From positions 124,001 to 188,000 of the forward strand of contig NZ_JAALDK010000004.1 in the NCBI RefSeq assembly GCF_013366925.1: a DNA stretch of 64,000 nt. The letters run 5' to 3'. The notes beneath the pieces are model-generated. The model worked only from the letters and a program-made list of their open reading frames with translations, had not been told where the DNA came from and searched no databases. The DNA comes from Paraburkholderia youngii. Lineage in GTDB: Bacteria; Pseudomonadota; Gammaproteobacteria; Burkholderiales; Burkholderiaceae. Position 1 is the first letter of the stretch. Each line of letters opens with the position of its first letter. This document shows, piece after piece, positions 43,254 through 51,257 of this stretch. Both the position numbers and the translations under genes were made by a program.

Positions 43254-44417
43254 ATGGCTGCACAGCGCGATATGCAGGGGGACATCAGGGTGTCAGCGAT
43301 ATTGAACGTGCGCGCGGTGCTGCGCGACTACTGGTTGGCTGCCGACTTCAAGGCTGCATTGGAACAGCTGCTTCTGGATAACGTGAATCGCGTCCATAGC
43401 CGGACGAGAATCAGCGCGAAGCCGCTTTCGATAAAAACGCAGGAGCGCCGGACATTGGCGATCTGCAAGTCGTTTGAAGAGTTGCGCAGGAATGGCTTCG
43501 CGCTGCAATCCCCATACTCGCTGAAGCACAAGCATGTCGAGTTTCTCGTCAAGTTCTGGGTCGATGCGAAACAGACCGGGGGGACAATCGAGAACAAGCT
43601 GACCTATCTGCGGGCCCTCTGCGAGTGGATGAAGAAGCCGAATCTGATCGGCACGTTAGCCGATTATGTCGACCGCGAGCAGCACAACCTCGTGCGCTCG
43701 TACGTCGCGCTGCAAGACAAATCGTGGGAAGGAAATGGAATCGACGCTGAAGCCAAGATCAACGAGATCGCCGTCACTCACCCGAACGTGGCGGTGCAAC
43801 TGAAACTCCAGGCGGCGTTTGGTCTGCGCGTTGAAGAGAGCTTCCTTCTTCGGCCCGAGGAAGCTGTGCGTGACGATAGTTTGCTCAATGTCACCCGCGG
43901 CACGAAAGGCGGCCGGGAGCGCGTCGTGCCGATAGAACTCAAACTCGCCGTGCTAGAGGAAGCGGCGACGGTTGCAAACCCTTATACCGGGTCAACAATC
44001 CCGCAGGGATACACGAAAAAACAATGGCGTGAACACTACTATCACGTGCTCAAAAAGCACGGCGTCACGCAGGCAGGTATAGGCGTAACGAGCCACGGTC
44101 TCCGCCATCAGTACCTACAGCAAATGTACGAGCGGATCACTGGCGTTCAGGCTCCGATCAAGCAACCCACGGAACGGGTAGACCGTGAGGCGCACAAAGC
44201 TGCGATGCAGCGCATTGTCCAGGCAGCCGGACACAGCCGCGCGACGAAGGCGAACGCCTACCTGTCAACGCATGCGGCGATGGACGCTCGAAAGAGACGT
44301 TCGATTACTCGGGAAATGGCAGAGGAAGCGGTGACCCGTGCCGGCGGAATAAAGTCTCACGCGGCCATTGCGCTCGGAGTGTCACGTCAGACGCTTTACA
44401 AGCTATTGAGCTCGTGA
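43254..44417 (+). CDS. Plasmid tyrosine recombinase with a C-terminal HTH
   Basis: A 387-residue integrase-type recombinase; the start is uncertain (ATG 43254, ATG 43272 or GTG 43230). Catalytic residues: Arg in FGLRVEESFLL, Lys in RGTKGGRERVVP, His-x-x-Arg in SHGLRHQYLQQM, His in AGHSRATKANAY and the Tyr after it. The last 40 residues form a Fis/HTH_8-like helix-turn-helix (SHAAIALGVSRQTLYKLLSS), uncommon in this family. The composite repeat at 44511 begins 94 bp downstream, so it is a candidate enzyme for that site. A role in multimer resolution or inversion is inferred. Confidence 0.82.
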   Translation: MAAQRDMQGDIRVSAILNVRAVLRDYWLAADFKAALEQLLLDNVNRVHSRTRISAKPLSIKTQERRTLAICKSFEELRRNGFALQSPYSLKHKHVEFLVKFWVDAKQTGGTIENKLTYLRALCEWMKKPNLIGTLADYVDREQHNLVRSYVALQDKSWEGNGIDAEAKINEIAVTHPNVAVQLKLQAAFGLRVEESFLLRPEEAVRDDSLLNVTRGTKGGRERVVPIELKLAVLEEAATVANPYTGSTIPQGYTKKQWREHYYHVLKKHGVTQAGIGVTSHGLRHQYLQQMYERITGVQAPIKQPTERVDREAHKAAMQRIVQAAGHSRATKANAYLSTHAAMDARKRRSITREMAEEAVTRAGGIKSHAAIALGVSRQTLYKLLSS

Positions 44418-44510
44418 CGGCGGAGCGCTGACGGGTCATGCGGACCCTCAGCCAGGTGCTTGCTGTGATCGTGGAAATATGCTGCAACCGCGAAGGCCGG
44501 TCGAGGATAC

Positions 44511-44621
44511 GTGTACACGCAACACAACGTTTTGCACGGTGGTCTGTAATCGTTGCACTCTAAGAGCTTTACAAGTCAGTACTTAGGCGTTTCGGCTGAA
44601 AAACGCGTTTTACGTGTACAC
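44511..44621 (-). repeat. Composite element, right copy (inverted partner at 2529-2640)
   Basis: Bounded by GTGTACAC at 44511-44518 and 44614-44621. Minus-strand order is the same as in the left copy: GTAAAACGCGTTTTT, about 40 unrelated bases, AGTGCAACG, GACCACCG, then AAACGTTG. The outer 24 bases are identical to the left copy; the 11-bp dyad is imperfect here. Confidence 0.75.
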
Positions 44622-44640
44622 CTATAGACCGGCTCTTTAC

Positions 44641-44730
44641 TCACTGAAAAAGCCAGTTCAGCATCGGGCTCGGCAGTGCGTGGTAAGTGAGGATGACGGC
44701 AATCGCGAGAAGTGTGAGCAACTGAGGCAT
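44641..44730 (-). CDS. Very small membrane peptide (29 aa)
   Basis: ATG 44730 with GAGAAG upstream, reading MPQLLTLLAIAVILTYHALP. Its only support is a coherent hydrophobic helix, a ribosome site and a CTTGACTT promoter motif at 44858-44851. It may be a chance frame. Confidence 0.3.
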   Translation of the reverse strand: MPQLLTLLAIAVILTYHALPSPMLNWLFQ

Positions 44731-44858
44731 CAACTTCTCACGGTGGCGGTACGCGGCGCGGATGTATTCGACAGGTGACGTATCTTTTCAGGGAGGTTGT
44801 TCGCTCACCGATGCGGTGAGAGTTGATTCCAGTATGACGCCGCTCGCGCGAAGTCAAG

Positions 44859-45527
44859 TCACCAGCGGTTGCGATCCGGGAGATCGTCGACGGCTGCCGA
44901 GACTCGTGTCTCGAACGAGCACTCCTCGTCACCGCCGGTCGCCGGAATGCGCGGAAACTGGACGGACGCCACACCATCGATGTAGACGAAGCGCGCCATC
45001 TGCTGCAGCGTGCGGTAGCGCGCGGCATCTTCAAGCACTGGGTCTATCGGCCAGAAGTCGCGCGTTGTGATTTTCCCGTCGACGATCTTCTGGGCGAGCA
45101 TCGAAAGGATCGGGCCGCGCTTCTCCCAGTCCTCCGTTGTGCGAGCGAGTAGGTCGAGCACGTACGGCGCGTCGATCGGCGAGATTTCCTTACGGACAAG
45201 GTCAAGCAAATCGCCTTCGCTAGCGGCCGGTCGATTCAGTCTCCTGTTCCAGATTTTCCCGGCCTCATCGAGCGCTGCGTGCTTGTTGTCGGTGAAGGGG
45301 ATCCACGGCGTCTGCATCCCGCAGTCTTCGCACACGATGCAGCACAGTTTCTCGGTTGGCGGTTCCGACAGCGATCGCGCCTCCATATCGTTCATCACCG
45401 GGGCGGTGCTGGAGTTGATTTGCAGAAAATCCGTGGAAGGCCTGATGCGGCCCCCAATCACTCGTTGGGACCAGCCGAACGCCCAGTTGCCGCCACAGTG
45501 TGCGCAGGGGAAAAGTTCATCAGTCAT
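44859..45527 (-). CDS. Lar-like zinc-ribbon protein with a C-terminal extension
   Basis: A 222-residue protein. The first 95 residues match the Lar restriction-alleviation pattern: PCAHCGGNWAFGW, CEDCGMQTPWIPF and the WNRR box after A-A-x-x-x-A. The rest (LLDLVRKEISPIDAPYVLDL and ARYRTLQQMARFVYIDGVAS) resembles C-terminal parts of phage and plasmid Lar fusions. Lar proteins reduce type I restriction of incoming DNA in phages; here the role is inferred. A 7-bp inverted repeat lies in its promoter region. Confidence 0.6.
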   Translation of the reverse strand: MTDELFPCAHCGGNWAFGWSQRVIGGRIRPSTDFLQINSSTAPVMNDMEARSLSEPPTEKLCCIVCEDCGMQTPWIPFTDNKHAALDEAGKIWNRRLNRPAASEGDLLDLVRKEISPIDAPYVLDLLARTTEDWEKRGPILSMLAQKIVDGKITTRDFWPIDPVLEDAARYRTLQQMARFVYIDGVASVQFPRIPATGGDEECSFETRVSAAVDDLPDRNRW

Positions 45528-45540
45528 GGAGCTTCCGCAG

Positions 45541-45577
45541 GTCAGTGTATGTTGTGTGAATTGTAATGTTCACTGAC
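45541..45577 (-). promoter_or_regulatory. Promoter and operator-like dyad of the Lar-like gene
   Basis: GTCAGTG at 45541-45547 and CACTGAC at 45571-45577 flank the start-proximal region. On the minus strand TTAACG and TACAAT lie 15 bp apart across the outer arm. Confidence 0.35.
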
Positions 45578-45625
45578 CAGCGTTAATTGCATGAGATGAG
45601 ACGAAAAAACACCGATTGCGGCCGA

Positions 45626-46018
45626 TCAGGCGCGCGGGGCGTCGGCGGCCCGGTTGTACGCTTCGTGGGACAGTAGACGGAGCGGGCGCAACGACTCACA
45701 GTCGAACATCAGCCGGTAGGCGTATCCGACCGGGACAGAGAGCAGTTGCCCATTCGAGCACCGGATCGGCTTTCCCTTCAGGGCATAGGGGTGCGTGCCG
45801 TCCCGCACCTTCGCCAAGATCACTCGAGCCTCGTTCTGAACCGAGGGAAGGTGCGCGACGCAAGACAGATCGATCGGATCGGCTGCGGCCAACTCCGCCT
45901 TGGCGCGACGCTTATGCTGCCGCTCGCGCGCCTGAGCCTCCTTCGCTTTCGCGATGGTGGCGCAGGTATGACAGTACTTGCCTTTGCCCGAGTGGCCGCA
46001 GGGGAAGTTGCGCTTCAT
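45626..46018 (-). CDS. Zinc-binding small plasmid protein (130 aa)
   Basis: ATG 46018. The N-terminus MKRNFPCGHSGKGKYCHTCA has a Cys-x-His...Cys-x-x-Cys cluster, followed by a basic coiled-coil stretch (AKEAQARERQHKRRAKAELA). The C-terminal half (ARVILAKVRDGTHPYALKGK and YAYRLMFDCESLRPLRLL) recalls a ParE/RelE-like fold. This combination occurs in plasmid proteins of unknown function (a DUF7682-type finger, from memory). Confidence 0.55.
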   Translation of the reverse strand: MKRNFPCGHSGKGKYCHTCATIAKAKEAQARERQHKRRAKAELAAADPIDLSCVAHLPSVQNEARVILAKVRDGTHPYALKGKPIRCSNGQLLSVPVGYAYRLMFDCESLRPLRLLSHEAYNRAADAPRA

Positions 46019-46074
46019 GGTGATGTCGTCCTTGGGATAGCTGATACACCATTCGACCATGAAGGGTCTTGCAG

Positions 46075-46389
46075 TCAAGGGAAGGTTGGAGAGTGTTTTG
46101 ACGGCTCTTTTGCCTGTTTGCCATCGAGCTCGGCCGACAGATCGAGAATGCGCGCGTCCGCACCCGCATGCCTTCTCTCCAGCCGCTCTATGTGAGCAAG
46201 AGCGACGGCGTACTGGTCGGCCAGCATGGTAAGCGCCCAAAAAGGCGTGAGCGCGGCCGAGCAATCGCGGCAGGTGACGATTCCGCCGCGCGGGTCCAGG
46301 CGGATGTTGTGATGGTCGCACTCACCGCGCCGGTGGGTGCGTTCGTCGGTGGTGACGCGCAGGCGCGCGAACGGGATGACACTGCTCAT
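46075..46389 (-). CDS. Small putative zinc-finger protein (104 aa)
   Basis: ATG 46389. It has a Cys-x-His-His...Cys-x-x-Cys cluster (GECDHHNIRLDPRGGIVTCR, then DCS) like a single zinc knuckle, followed by a coiled coil (AVALAHIERLERRHAGADAR). Unknown function. Part of a minus-strand run of small genes. Confidence 0.5.
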   Translation of the reverse strand: MSSVIPFARLRVTTDERTHRRGECDHHNIRLDPRGGIVTCRDCSAALTPFWALTMLADQYAVALAHIERLERRHAGADARILDLSAELDGKQAKEPSKHSPTFP

Positions 46390-46416
46390 GCACGTCCGGT
46401 TGGTGAGGGTAGTGGT

Positions 46417-46911
46417 TTATGGGGCGGTGGGCCGCGACTGTTCCGCGGAAGCAGCGTCCGGTGGAAAAAGGGTACGGGAGATAGCCTCGTCGCGGCGGTA
46501 ATGCTGCTCGATGATGTCGAGGTAACGACGGAATCCGTCCGTGTCCAGAGGAGCGACGCGCCCGTTGCTCGCTGCAAACCGCACGTCGGTCGGTGCGTTG
46601 GCTTGGCGCTCGATGCTGCCAAGTGCCGCCACATCCGGTAACCACCAGCGATTCCAGCGCGTCGTGAAGTTCAACCAGCCGCGCGTGGCCGCATCCAGTT
46701 CTACCCAGGAGGCCTGAAAGTCGAGAATGGCACCGAGTGAGCTGAAGAAGGCCATCCGCACGCCATTGTCGTCCGCGGCCGCGACTACGATCTGTTTGCG
46801 CCGTTCGTCGACGGGGTCCGTCGAGCTTGCCATGCAGAGTGCTGGGTAACTGACGTGCCAGTCGGCACCACGCGCAACTGCGCGTTGAAGAAAGAAAGAG
46901 TTGGTTTCCAC
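46417..46911 (-). CDS. Hypothetical protein (164 aa)
   Basis: GTG 46911 start; a CTTGACTT motif lies 54 bp upstream, overlapping the stop of the DUF1173 gene. A soluble protein with a Trp-rich middle (TTRWNRWWLPDVAALG). No family recognised. Confidence 0.45.
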   Translation of the reverse strand: METNSFFLQRAVARGADWHVSYPALCMASSTDPVDERRKQIVVAAADDNGVRMAFFSSLGAILDFQASWVELDAATRGWLNFTTRWNRWWLPDVAALGSIERQANAPTDVRFAASNGRVAPLDTDGFRRYLDIIEQHYRRDEAISRTLFPPDAASAEQSRPTAP

Positions 46912-46967
46912 TGTGACGGGTCCTGTTTTGAGCTATGTCTGCTCACCCTATCGACATTGCCAGCAAG

Positions 46968-48155
46968 TCAAGTCGGCGACGGCAGCGCGACCGAGGAGAG
47001 CGGCGACGGCGGTATCCATTCAACGCATGGCTCATTGCGTGAAGCGTACAGCGCCTGCTTCTGCAACTTGCGCGCACGGTAGGCATCGTTTGATTCCATA
47101 CCGTAGACCTCGATGGCGGTTGGGCGCACCGTGTCCGTCAGGCGGAAGTCGGGCAGCATGTCGTCCGACTGGTCGCGGCGTAGTGGCTTGTCGAACCGCC
47201 GGCGTTCTCCGACGAGACGATTCGCCATCTCGACCTCGTAGCTCGAGTCGCAGGCGATGAATGAGCGGCTGCAAAGCTGCAGCGCGAGATCGATCGCCCG
47301 CAGATTGCCGTCCTTCGTGCGCTCAACGACGAGCACAGCGACGATGCGCGCTTCCGGCTTGCCGATCATCGGCCACGCATGCCGGAAAGACTGCGCCGCG
47401 TTCTCGATCAATGTCTTAGATGCGTAGAACGTTTCAAACGTCTGGCGCAGACGAATGACGAAACCGTATTTCGATGGGTCAATCGCCTTTATCTCCGCGA
47501 TGATCACGCCGCGATCCGAGGTTGTGGGCGTCGCTTGAATGCGGCCAAGGAAGGCGTCGAACTCGGCCTTGATAGTCGGGAGCTCACTCTCTTCGTATCG
47601 ACGCATGACGTGAACGACGTCCTGAACAGGTTTCCCGTTCATCATCCCCTCGCCGAGCACGGCAAGGATCTGCGCGCTGCACGTTCCCCAGTTGCGCTGC
47701 GCTTCACCGGACCACTGGTTCAGGCGTGCTTCGTGCCAGACGCGCTGCAGGAATCCGAGAAGGGGCGCCGATCGGCGCGTCGCGGAATGTGCGCTGTCGC
47801 TTGCCGCACGCTCGCGTCTTACCGTTCCTACAGTGCGAACGGTGAGTGAGATGTCGAGCCTCGCATTGATACCCATTGGGGTGCTGCGTATCGCGTCGAG
47901 CTCAGGCCCAGACGACGGTCCCAATTCTGCAGGCTCGGCGAAGAAGGAGCAGGTGTCGCGGTCGTGATGAACCCCTTTCTCCGGCCAGCGCGCCAGATGG
48001 AACAGTGCGCCATACCTGCGAACGACGAGCCGTAATGGCTGTCCGCCGGCGGCGCACCGGCATAGGCACTCGGCGTAGCCCGGCGACCGCTTCGCCCGTT
48101 CGAGGCGTGTCGCGAAGCGCGCGGGATTGTCCTGCACGTCTTCGAGCGACGTCAC
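46968..48155 (-). CDS. DUF1173 family protein
   Basis: A 395-residue protein matching the DUF1173 plan found on many plasmids and integrative elements: N-terminal ERAKRSPGYAECLCRCAAGG, LARWPEKGVHHDRDTC (Cys/His cluster, probable zinc site), and a C-terminal domain with PDFRLTDTVRPTAIEVYGM that looks like a restriction-endonuclease-type core (P-D, then x-E-V). Role unknown; a nuclease fold is inferred only from this motif. Confidence 0.7.
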   Translation of the reverse strand: MTSLEDVQDNPARFATRLERAKRSPGYAECLCRCAAGGQPLRLVVRRYGALFHLARWPEKGVHHDRDTCSFFAEPAELGPSSGPELDAIRSTPMGINARLDISLTVRTVGTVRRERAASDSAHSATRRSAPLLGFLQRVWHEARLNQWSGEAQRNWGTCSAQILAVLGEGMMNGKPVQDVVHVMRRYEESELPTIKAEFDAFLGRIQATPTTSDRGVIIAEIKAIDPSKYGFVIRLRQTFETFYASKTLIENAAQSFRHAWPMIGKPEARIVAVLVVERTKDGNLRAIDLALQLCSRSFIACDSSYEVEMANRLVGERRRFDKPLRRDQSDDMLPDFRLTDTVRPTAIEVYGMESNDAYRARKLQKQALYASRNEPCVEWIPPSPLSSVALPSPT

Positions 48156-48184
48156 CAGGCCATCGAATCGGACGTTTGTTATCG

Positions 48185-48475
48185 TCAGTTCCGGAGGAAA
48201 TCTGTTATCGAGATGCCGTTGCCAGCGCGAAAGGCGCGCGTACCGAGCAGCTTACTTACCTGACGAACGCTACAGGCAAACTGGTTAAGGTGATGTTCGG
48301 TCGGGAAGCGCGCCACGACGCGCCGCAGTATGCCGGGCGCGATGTAGTCGCGCTCCTCGACATGTCCGTCGCCAATCAGGGCGTCCATCCAGCAGTCCGG
48401 TAGGCCTGGCGCCGTGGCACCGCCGCTCCCTTGTTCGCGCGTTGTATCGAGAAACTCAAAGACGATCGTGGTCAA
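48185..48475 (-). CDS. Hypothetical protein (96 aa)
   Basis: Overlaps the upstream gene by 4 bp and lies 29 bp before the DUF1173 gene. Soluble; nothing recognised (LPDCWMDALIGDGHVEERDY). Confidence 0.5.
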   Translation of the reverse strand: MTTIVFEFLDTTREQGSGGATAPGLPDCWMDALIGDGHVEERDYIAPGILRRVVARFPTEHHLNQFACSVRQVSKLLGTRAFRAGNGISITDFLRN

Positions 48476-48741
48476 GGTTGAACCTCTGCGGTCCTGAGAG
48501 CGTCGCCGTGCCGGGCCATCCGCCCGAGCGGGATGATGCGCTCGATGGTCGAAACGTCGATAACGTGGCGCGCGCCTGTCGCGTTCTGGAATTCAAGGAA
48601 CGTCACGCCATCAACGACATGCTTCTGGATGAAGGTGCGCTCAAGCACGAGGCCGGGAAAGTAGCCGTTAGATAGGGTGAGCGCGCGCGTCTCGATGGAA
48701 TAGCCCGTGGCGGGTTCCAACTGATCTGTCGCCAGTCGCAT
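48472..48741 (-). CDS. Hypothetical protein (89 aa)
   Basis: Second gene of a coupled run. Beta-rich composition (LERTFIQKHVVDGVTFLEFQ). Starts 5 bp after the stop of the membrane protein gene upstream. Unknown function. Confidence 0.5.
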   Translation of the reverse strand: MRLATDQLEPATGYSIETRALTLSNGYFPGLVLERTFIQKHVVDGVTFLEFQNATGARHVIDVSTIERIIPLGRMARHGDALRTAEVQP

Positions 48742-48746
48742 TCCGG

Positions 48747-49175
48747 TCAGGGCCGCGCAGGCTTGTGCTTCGCCCGATACGCGTCGAGGAGCGAAATAGC
48801 ACCGACCGCAGTAGCGAATGTATTAAACAGGGCGAGGGCGATCAGCCACGCTGCGCGCCGGTCGTGCGCCGCAATCTCCTGAGCGCGCTCCCGCTCGGCT
48901 ACCGCAAGATAGGCGCGCTGCGCGGTCAGTGACTGGCTCAGCGCCTCTTCAGAGCGCACTTCGTGACGGGCCAGAACGCCCGGGCGAAGGTCAGGCGGCA
49001 TGTCCTTGATCGCATCCGAGACACCCGTGAGTTCCGAGACGATTGCGGTGTCGATTACGACGCCGACGGCTGCGCGTTGTGGTTGCAACTGGATCCCAGC
49101 AAGTCCGGTCGTGACCGTCGACGTGAGCACGGCGATGGCGAGGATGGACAGCGTGGCGCGTTGACTAAATTTCAT
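48747..49175 (-). CDS. Two-helix membrane protein (142 aa)
   Basis: ATG 49175. Helices at about residues 8-28 (TLSILAIAVLTSTVTTGLAG) and 108-128 (AAWLIALALFNTFATAVGAI), with a charged helical periplasmic segment between. No family recognised. First gene of the minus-strand operon running to about 46.97 kb. Confidence 0.55.
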   Translation of the reverse strand: MKFSQRATLSILAIAVLTSTVTTGLAGIQLQPQRAAVGVVIDTAIVSELTGVSDAIKDMPPDLRPGVLARHEVRSEEALSQSLTAQRAYLAVAERERAQEIAAHDRRAAWLIALALFNTFATAVGAISLLDAYRAKHKPARP

Positions 49176-49363
49176 GATGAACGGTGTTGTTGGTGCCGCA
49201 AGGGCAGCGCTGCTCCCTATTTTCGAGCGAACACCTATCTCATGGGCGGACAAAGGGACCGGAAAAACCGGAGCATTCACCCCTTTCGGTGGCGATAGTT
49301 CGAAAGCGCTATGTAAATGCGTCGCCGGAAAGAGGTGGCAAAACCGCCACCATTCCCGGGACA

Positions 49364-49380
49364 GGTCCGTAACGCGTTAA
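49364..49380 (+). repeat. 17-bp direct repeat with TAACGCGTTA palindrome, copy 2
   Basis: Identical to 2708-2724. Here it sits in the loop side of a 9-bp hairpin. Confidence 0.5.
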
Positions 49381-49586
49381 TGGGCGGCGGACCTGTCACC
49401 GCAGGGCGGTTGCTCCGCAGCGTCAGAGGAGTCGGCTTTATTCGAGCCCCCGGGTCGCAGTTATCCACAAGTTTGTCCCCCGAAAGTGGGGATAACTCTG
49501 AGCGGGCCGCGGAAAGAGGCGAGGCGAAATCGCCGTCATTCGACCGCGCCGAAAAGCCTACGCGTCGTATCGTTCAGACATCAACC

Positions 49587-49605
49587 GCGCATACGCGCAT
49601 CGACC
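49587..49605 (+). promoter_or_regulatory. Hairpin-ATCGAC motif, copy 4
   Basis: GCGC-ATAC-GCGC followed by ATCGACC, 84 bp before the methylase start; TATCGT at 49568-49573 could be its -10 box. Confidence 0.5.
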
Positions 49606-49633
49606 ACGGCTATCCACTGCCAATCTTTTCAAT

Positions 49634-49659
49634 CCCGTAGGGGCACAAGCTCCTATGGG
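49634..49659 (+). promoter_or_regulatory. G/C-hairpin leader of the methylase gene
   Basis: CCCGTAGGGG-N6-CTCCTATGGG, a 10-bp stem with two G-T pairs, 29 bp before the ATG at 49689. Confidence 0.45.
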
Positions 49660-49688
49660 CGCGTGCTCGTCCTACCCTTGGACATCAT

Positions 49689-50667
49689 ATGAGCCGCAAG
49701 AGCGCAGAGCGCAAACATGAGCAAACCGGTGACGCGCATCAGAAAAACCTCGTCGCCCTGATTAAACGTTTCAGCTATGGCCACCATACGCACACGGTGT
49801 TTTCGGACTTCGTGGAGATGTGCGCTCTTAGCATCAGCAACAGCGTTGATCAGAAGCAGTTCGAGCCGCGCGAGAAGCGCTATCTCGAAATTATCGCGAA
49901 GTATTCCCCAACGGAGCAGGCGCTCTTTCCTCAGATGCTCGGCGAGCTCACGCTCTCTTTCGAGCATCGGGTTGAGATGATGCGGAAAGCCGGTGGGGCA
50001 GGTGTCGGCTTTCCCGGGCTGACCGATGTGCTTGGTGAAACGTACATGATGCTGGAGCTTGGCAACTCTCGGGCAGGCCAGTTCTTCACGCGTCAGTCGC
50101 ATGATGGCGATGATGACCATCGGAGACGGCGGTCCGGCAGTTCGGGAGCACGGTTTCATACGTGTTCAGGAGCCGGCCTGCGGCGCTGGTGGCATGGTCA
50201 TCGCAGTGGCGGAATCGCTTCACGACGCTGGCCACAATTATCAGCAGGCGATGCATGCCACGTGCGTGGATATCGACCCCTGCTGTGTGCACATGGCTTA
50301 CGTGCAGTTGGCCTTGCTACACATTCCTGCAGTAATTGTGCACGGCAATGCCTTGACCCTCGATGTCTGGGGGACGTGGTACACGCCCGCACACATTCTG
50401 GGAGGATGGAGCTGGAAGCTGCGCCGCCGCGAAGCTGAAGCTGCTGCGGCCGAGACCTCGAGAGCGGTGCCCTTGGAAGCTCAGGCGCCTGCATCCACTG
50501 AACCATCAGACGCGGCGGAAGCGGTTGAGCCGGCGATCGATATGGAAGGTGACGTAGCCGTCGCTGAAGAAGTCGAAGCTGCTCACGCCGCTTTTGATTT
50601 CGATGTTGTGCAGCCGGAACCTTCGGCAAAGCTGTTTGCAAAGATTGACCAGCTGGCGCTGTTCTAA
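49689..50667 (+). pseudogene. Short N6-adenine DNA methylase-like protein, frameshifted
   Basis: The first frame reaches GNSRAGQFFT (start of the family's FFTP motif) and then loses sense near 50088. The second frame resumes with VSRMMAMMTIGDGG, then the SAM-binding motif QEPACGAGGM and CVDIDPCCVHMA. Two or five bases seem to be missing in TTCACGCGTCAG. The NPPY/F catalytic motif is not found after WYTPAHILGGW, where the protein passes into an Ala/Glu-rich tail. An intact copy would be about 325 residues. Even repaired, methylation activity is doubtful. Confidence 0.68.
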
Positions 50668-50678
50668 TTTCTACAACT

Positions 50679-50730
50679 CTTCGGGACCCGATCCCGGAGG
50701 GGGCGGGTTCCCGGCAATGGAGAATCCGTT
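50679..50730 (+). promoter_or_regulatory. G/C-hairpin leader of the 50731 gene
   Basis: TTCGGGA-CCCGA-TCCCGGA, then GGGGCGGGTTCCCGG and TGGAGAATCC before ATG. It matches the 35736 and 51204 leaders in order of elements. Confidence 0.5.
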
Positions 50731-51030
50731 ATGGCATGCGCCTACCTTGATGTCCGCGTAGCTTTTGCGCTCGCAAGAATTGCAAGCCTCACCGACCCGA
50801 ACACCGGTCTTCTCGGGCTCGCACTGGCCGACGCTCAGGCGTTGGGCTATCGCGACGCAGAGTCCTCGTCGCTCAGTGATCCGCCGATCCCGACATTCTT
50901 TGCGGACGAGCCGAGCCTTGCGCAGGCATGGCGGGACGGCTTTACCCAGTGGGAGTCGGACGGAGAGTACGGGGACATGTGCTCCTTCTGTTTCGATGAC
51001 CACAATGTTTTTCAATGCCCACGCATCTGA
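50731..51030 (+). CDS. Hypothetical protein (99 aa)
   Basis: ATG 50731 with GGAGAA 8 bp upstream. Acidic soluble protein (LAQAWRDGFTQWESDGEYGD) with two Cys near the end (MCSFCFDDHNVFQC), possibly a small zinc site. A terminator follows, making a single-gene unit between methylase and PRTRC genes. Confidence 0.55.
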   Translation: MACAYLDVRVAFALARIASLTDPNTGLLGLALADAQALGYRDAESSSLSDPPIPTFFADEPSLAQAWRDGFTQWESDGEYGDMCSFCFDDHNVFQCPRI

Positions 51031-51048
51031 AACTTTCACTTGCTCCAC

Positions 51049-51074
51049 AACCCGGCTTCGTGCCGGGTTTTTTG
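51049..51074 (+). terminator. Terminator after the 50731 gene
   Basis: AACCCGGC-TTCGT-GCCGGGTT stem followed by a run of T. Confidence 0.85.
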
Positions 51075-51153
51075 TTTACGCGAAAGGCACGGCGTTTACG
51101 CGAGCTTTGTGCGCCGTTGGGGCTTTGTGCGGCGGTATCTTTGCGTTATCACC

Positions 51154-51173
51154 GCGTCCCTGACGCATCGACT
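51154..51173 (+). promoter_or_regulatory. Hairpin-ATCGAC motif, copy 5
   Basis: GCGTC-CCT-GACGC followed by ATCGACT, 85 bp before the PRTRC ParB start; TATCTT at 51136-51141 could be its -10 box. A second hairpin ACCGGCTTTGGCCGGT follows at once. Confidence 0.55.
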
Positions 51174-51203
51174 CACCGGCTTTGGCCGGTCTATTGTTGT
51201 TCA

Positions 51204-51257
51204 ACCCTTCGGGAACTCACTCCCGACGGGGCTGGGTTCCCTCCCCGGAGACCCGCA
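51204..51257 (+). promoter_or_regulatory. G/C-hairpin leader of PRTRC parB
   Basis: TCGGGA-ACTCAC-TCCCGA within CCC/GGGG arms, then CTGGGTTCCC and CCGGAGACCC before ATG 51258. Confidence 0.5.

Larger units (their letters stand above)
49176..49688. other. Non-coding region with DnaA box and repeats, possible origin
   Basis: 513 bp between divergent genes. It holds a perfect DnaA box TTATCCACA (49461-49469) next to GTCCCCC/GGGGAT complementary arms, the 17-bp repeat shared with 2708-2724 inside a hairpin (ACAGGTCCG / CGGACCTGT, 49361-49369 and 49388-49396), a hairpin-ATCGAC motif and a leader hairpin. No gene is convincing here. Confidence 0.45.

Noticed and set aside
42601..43263. 220-codon minus-strand frame
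   Set aside because: Translation is dominated by Cys, Arg, Ser and Pro without any domain or ribosome site; typical of chance frames in G+C-rich DNA.
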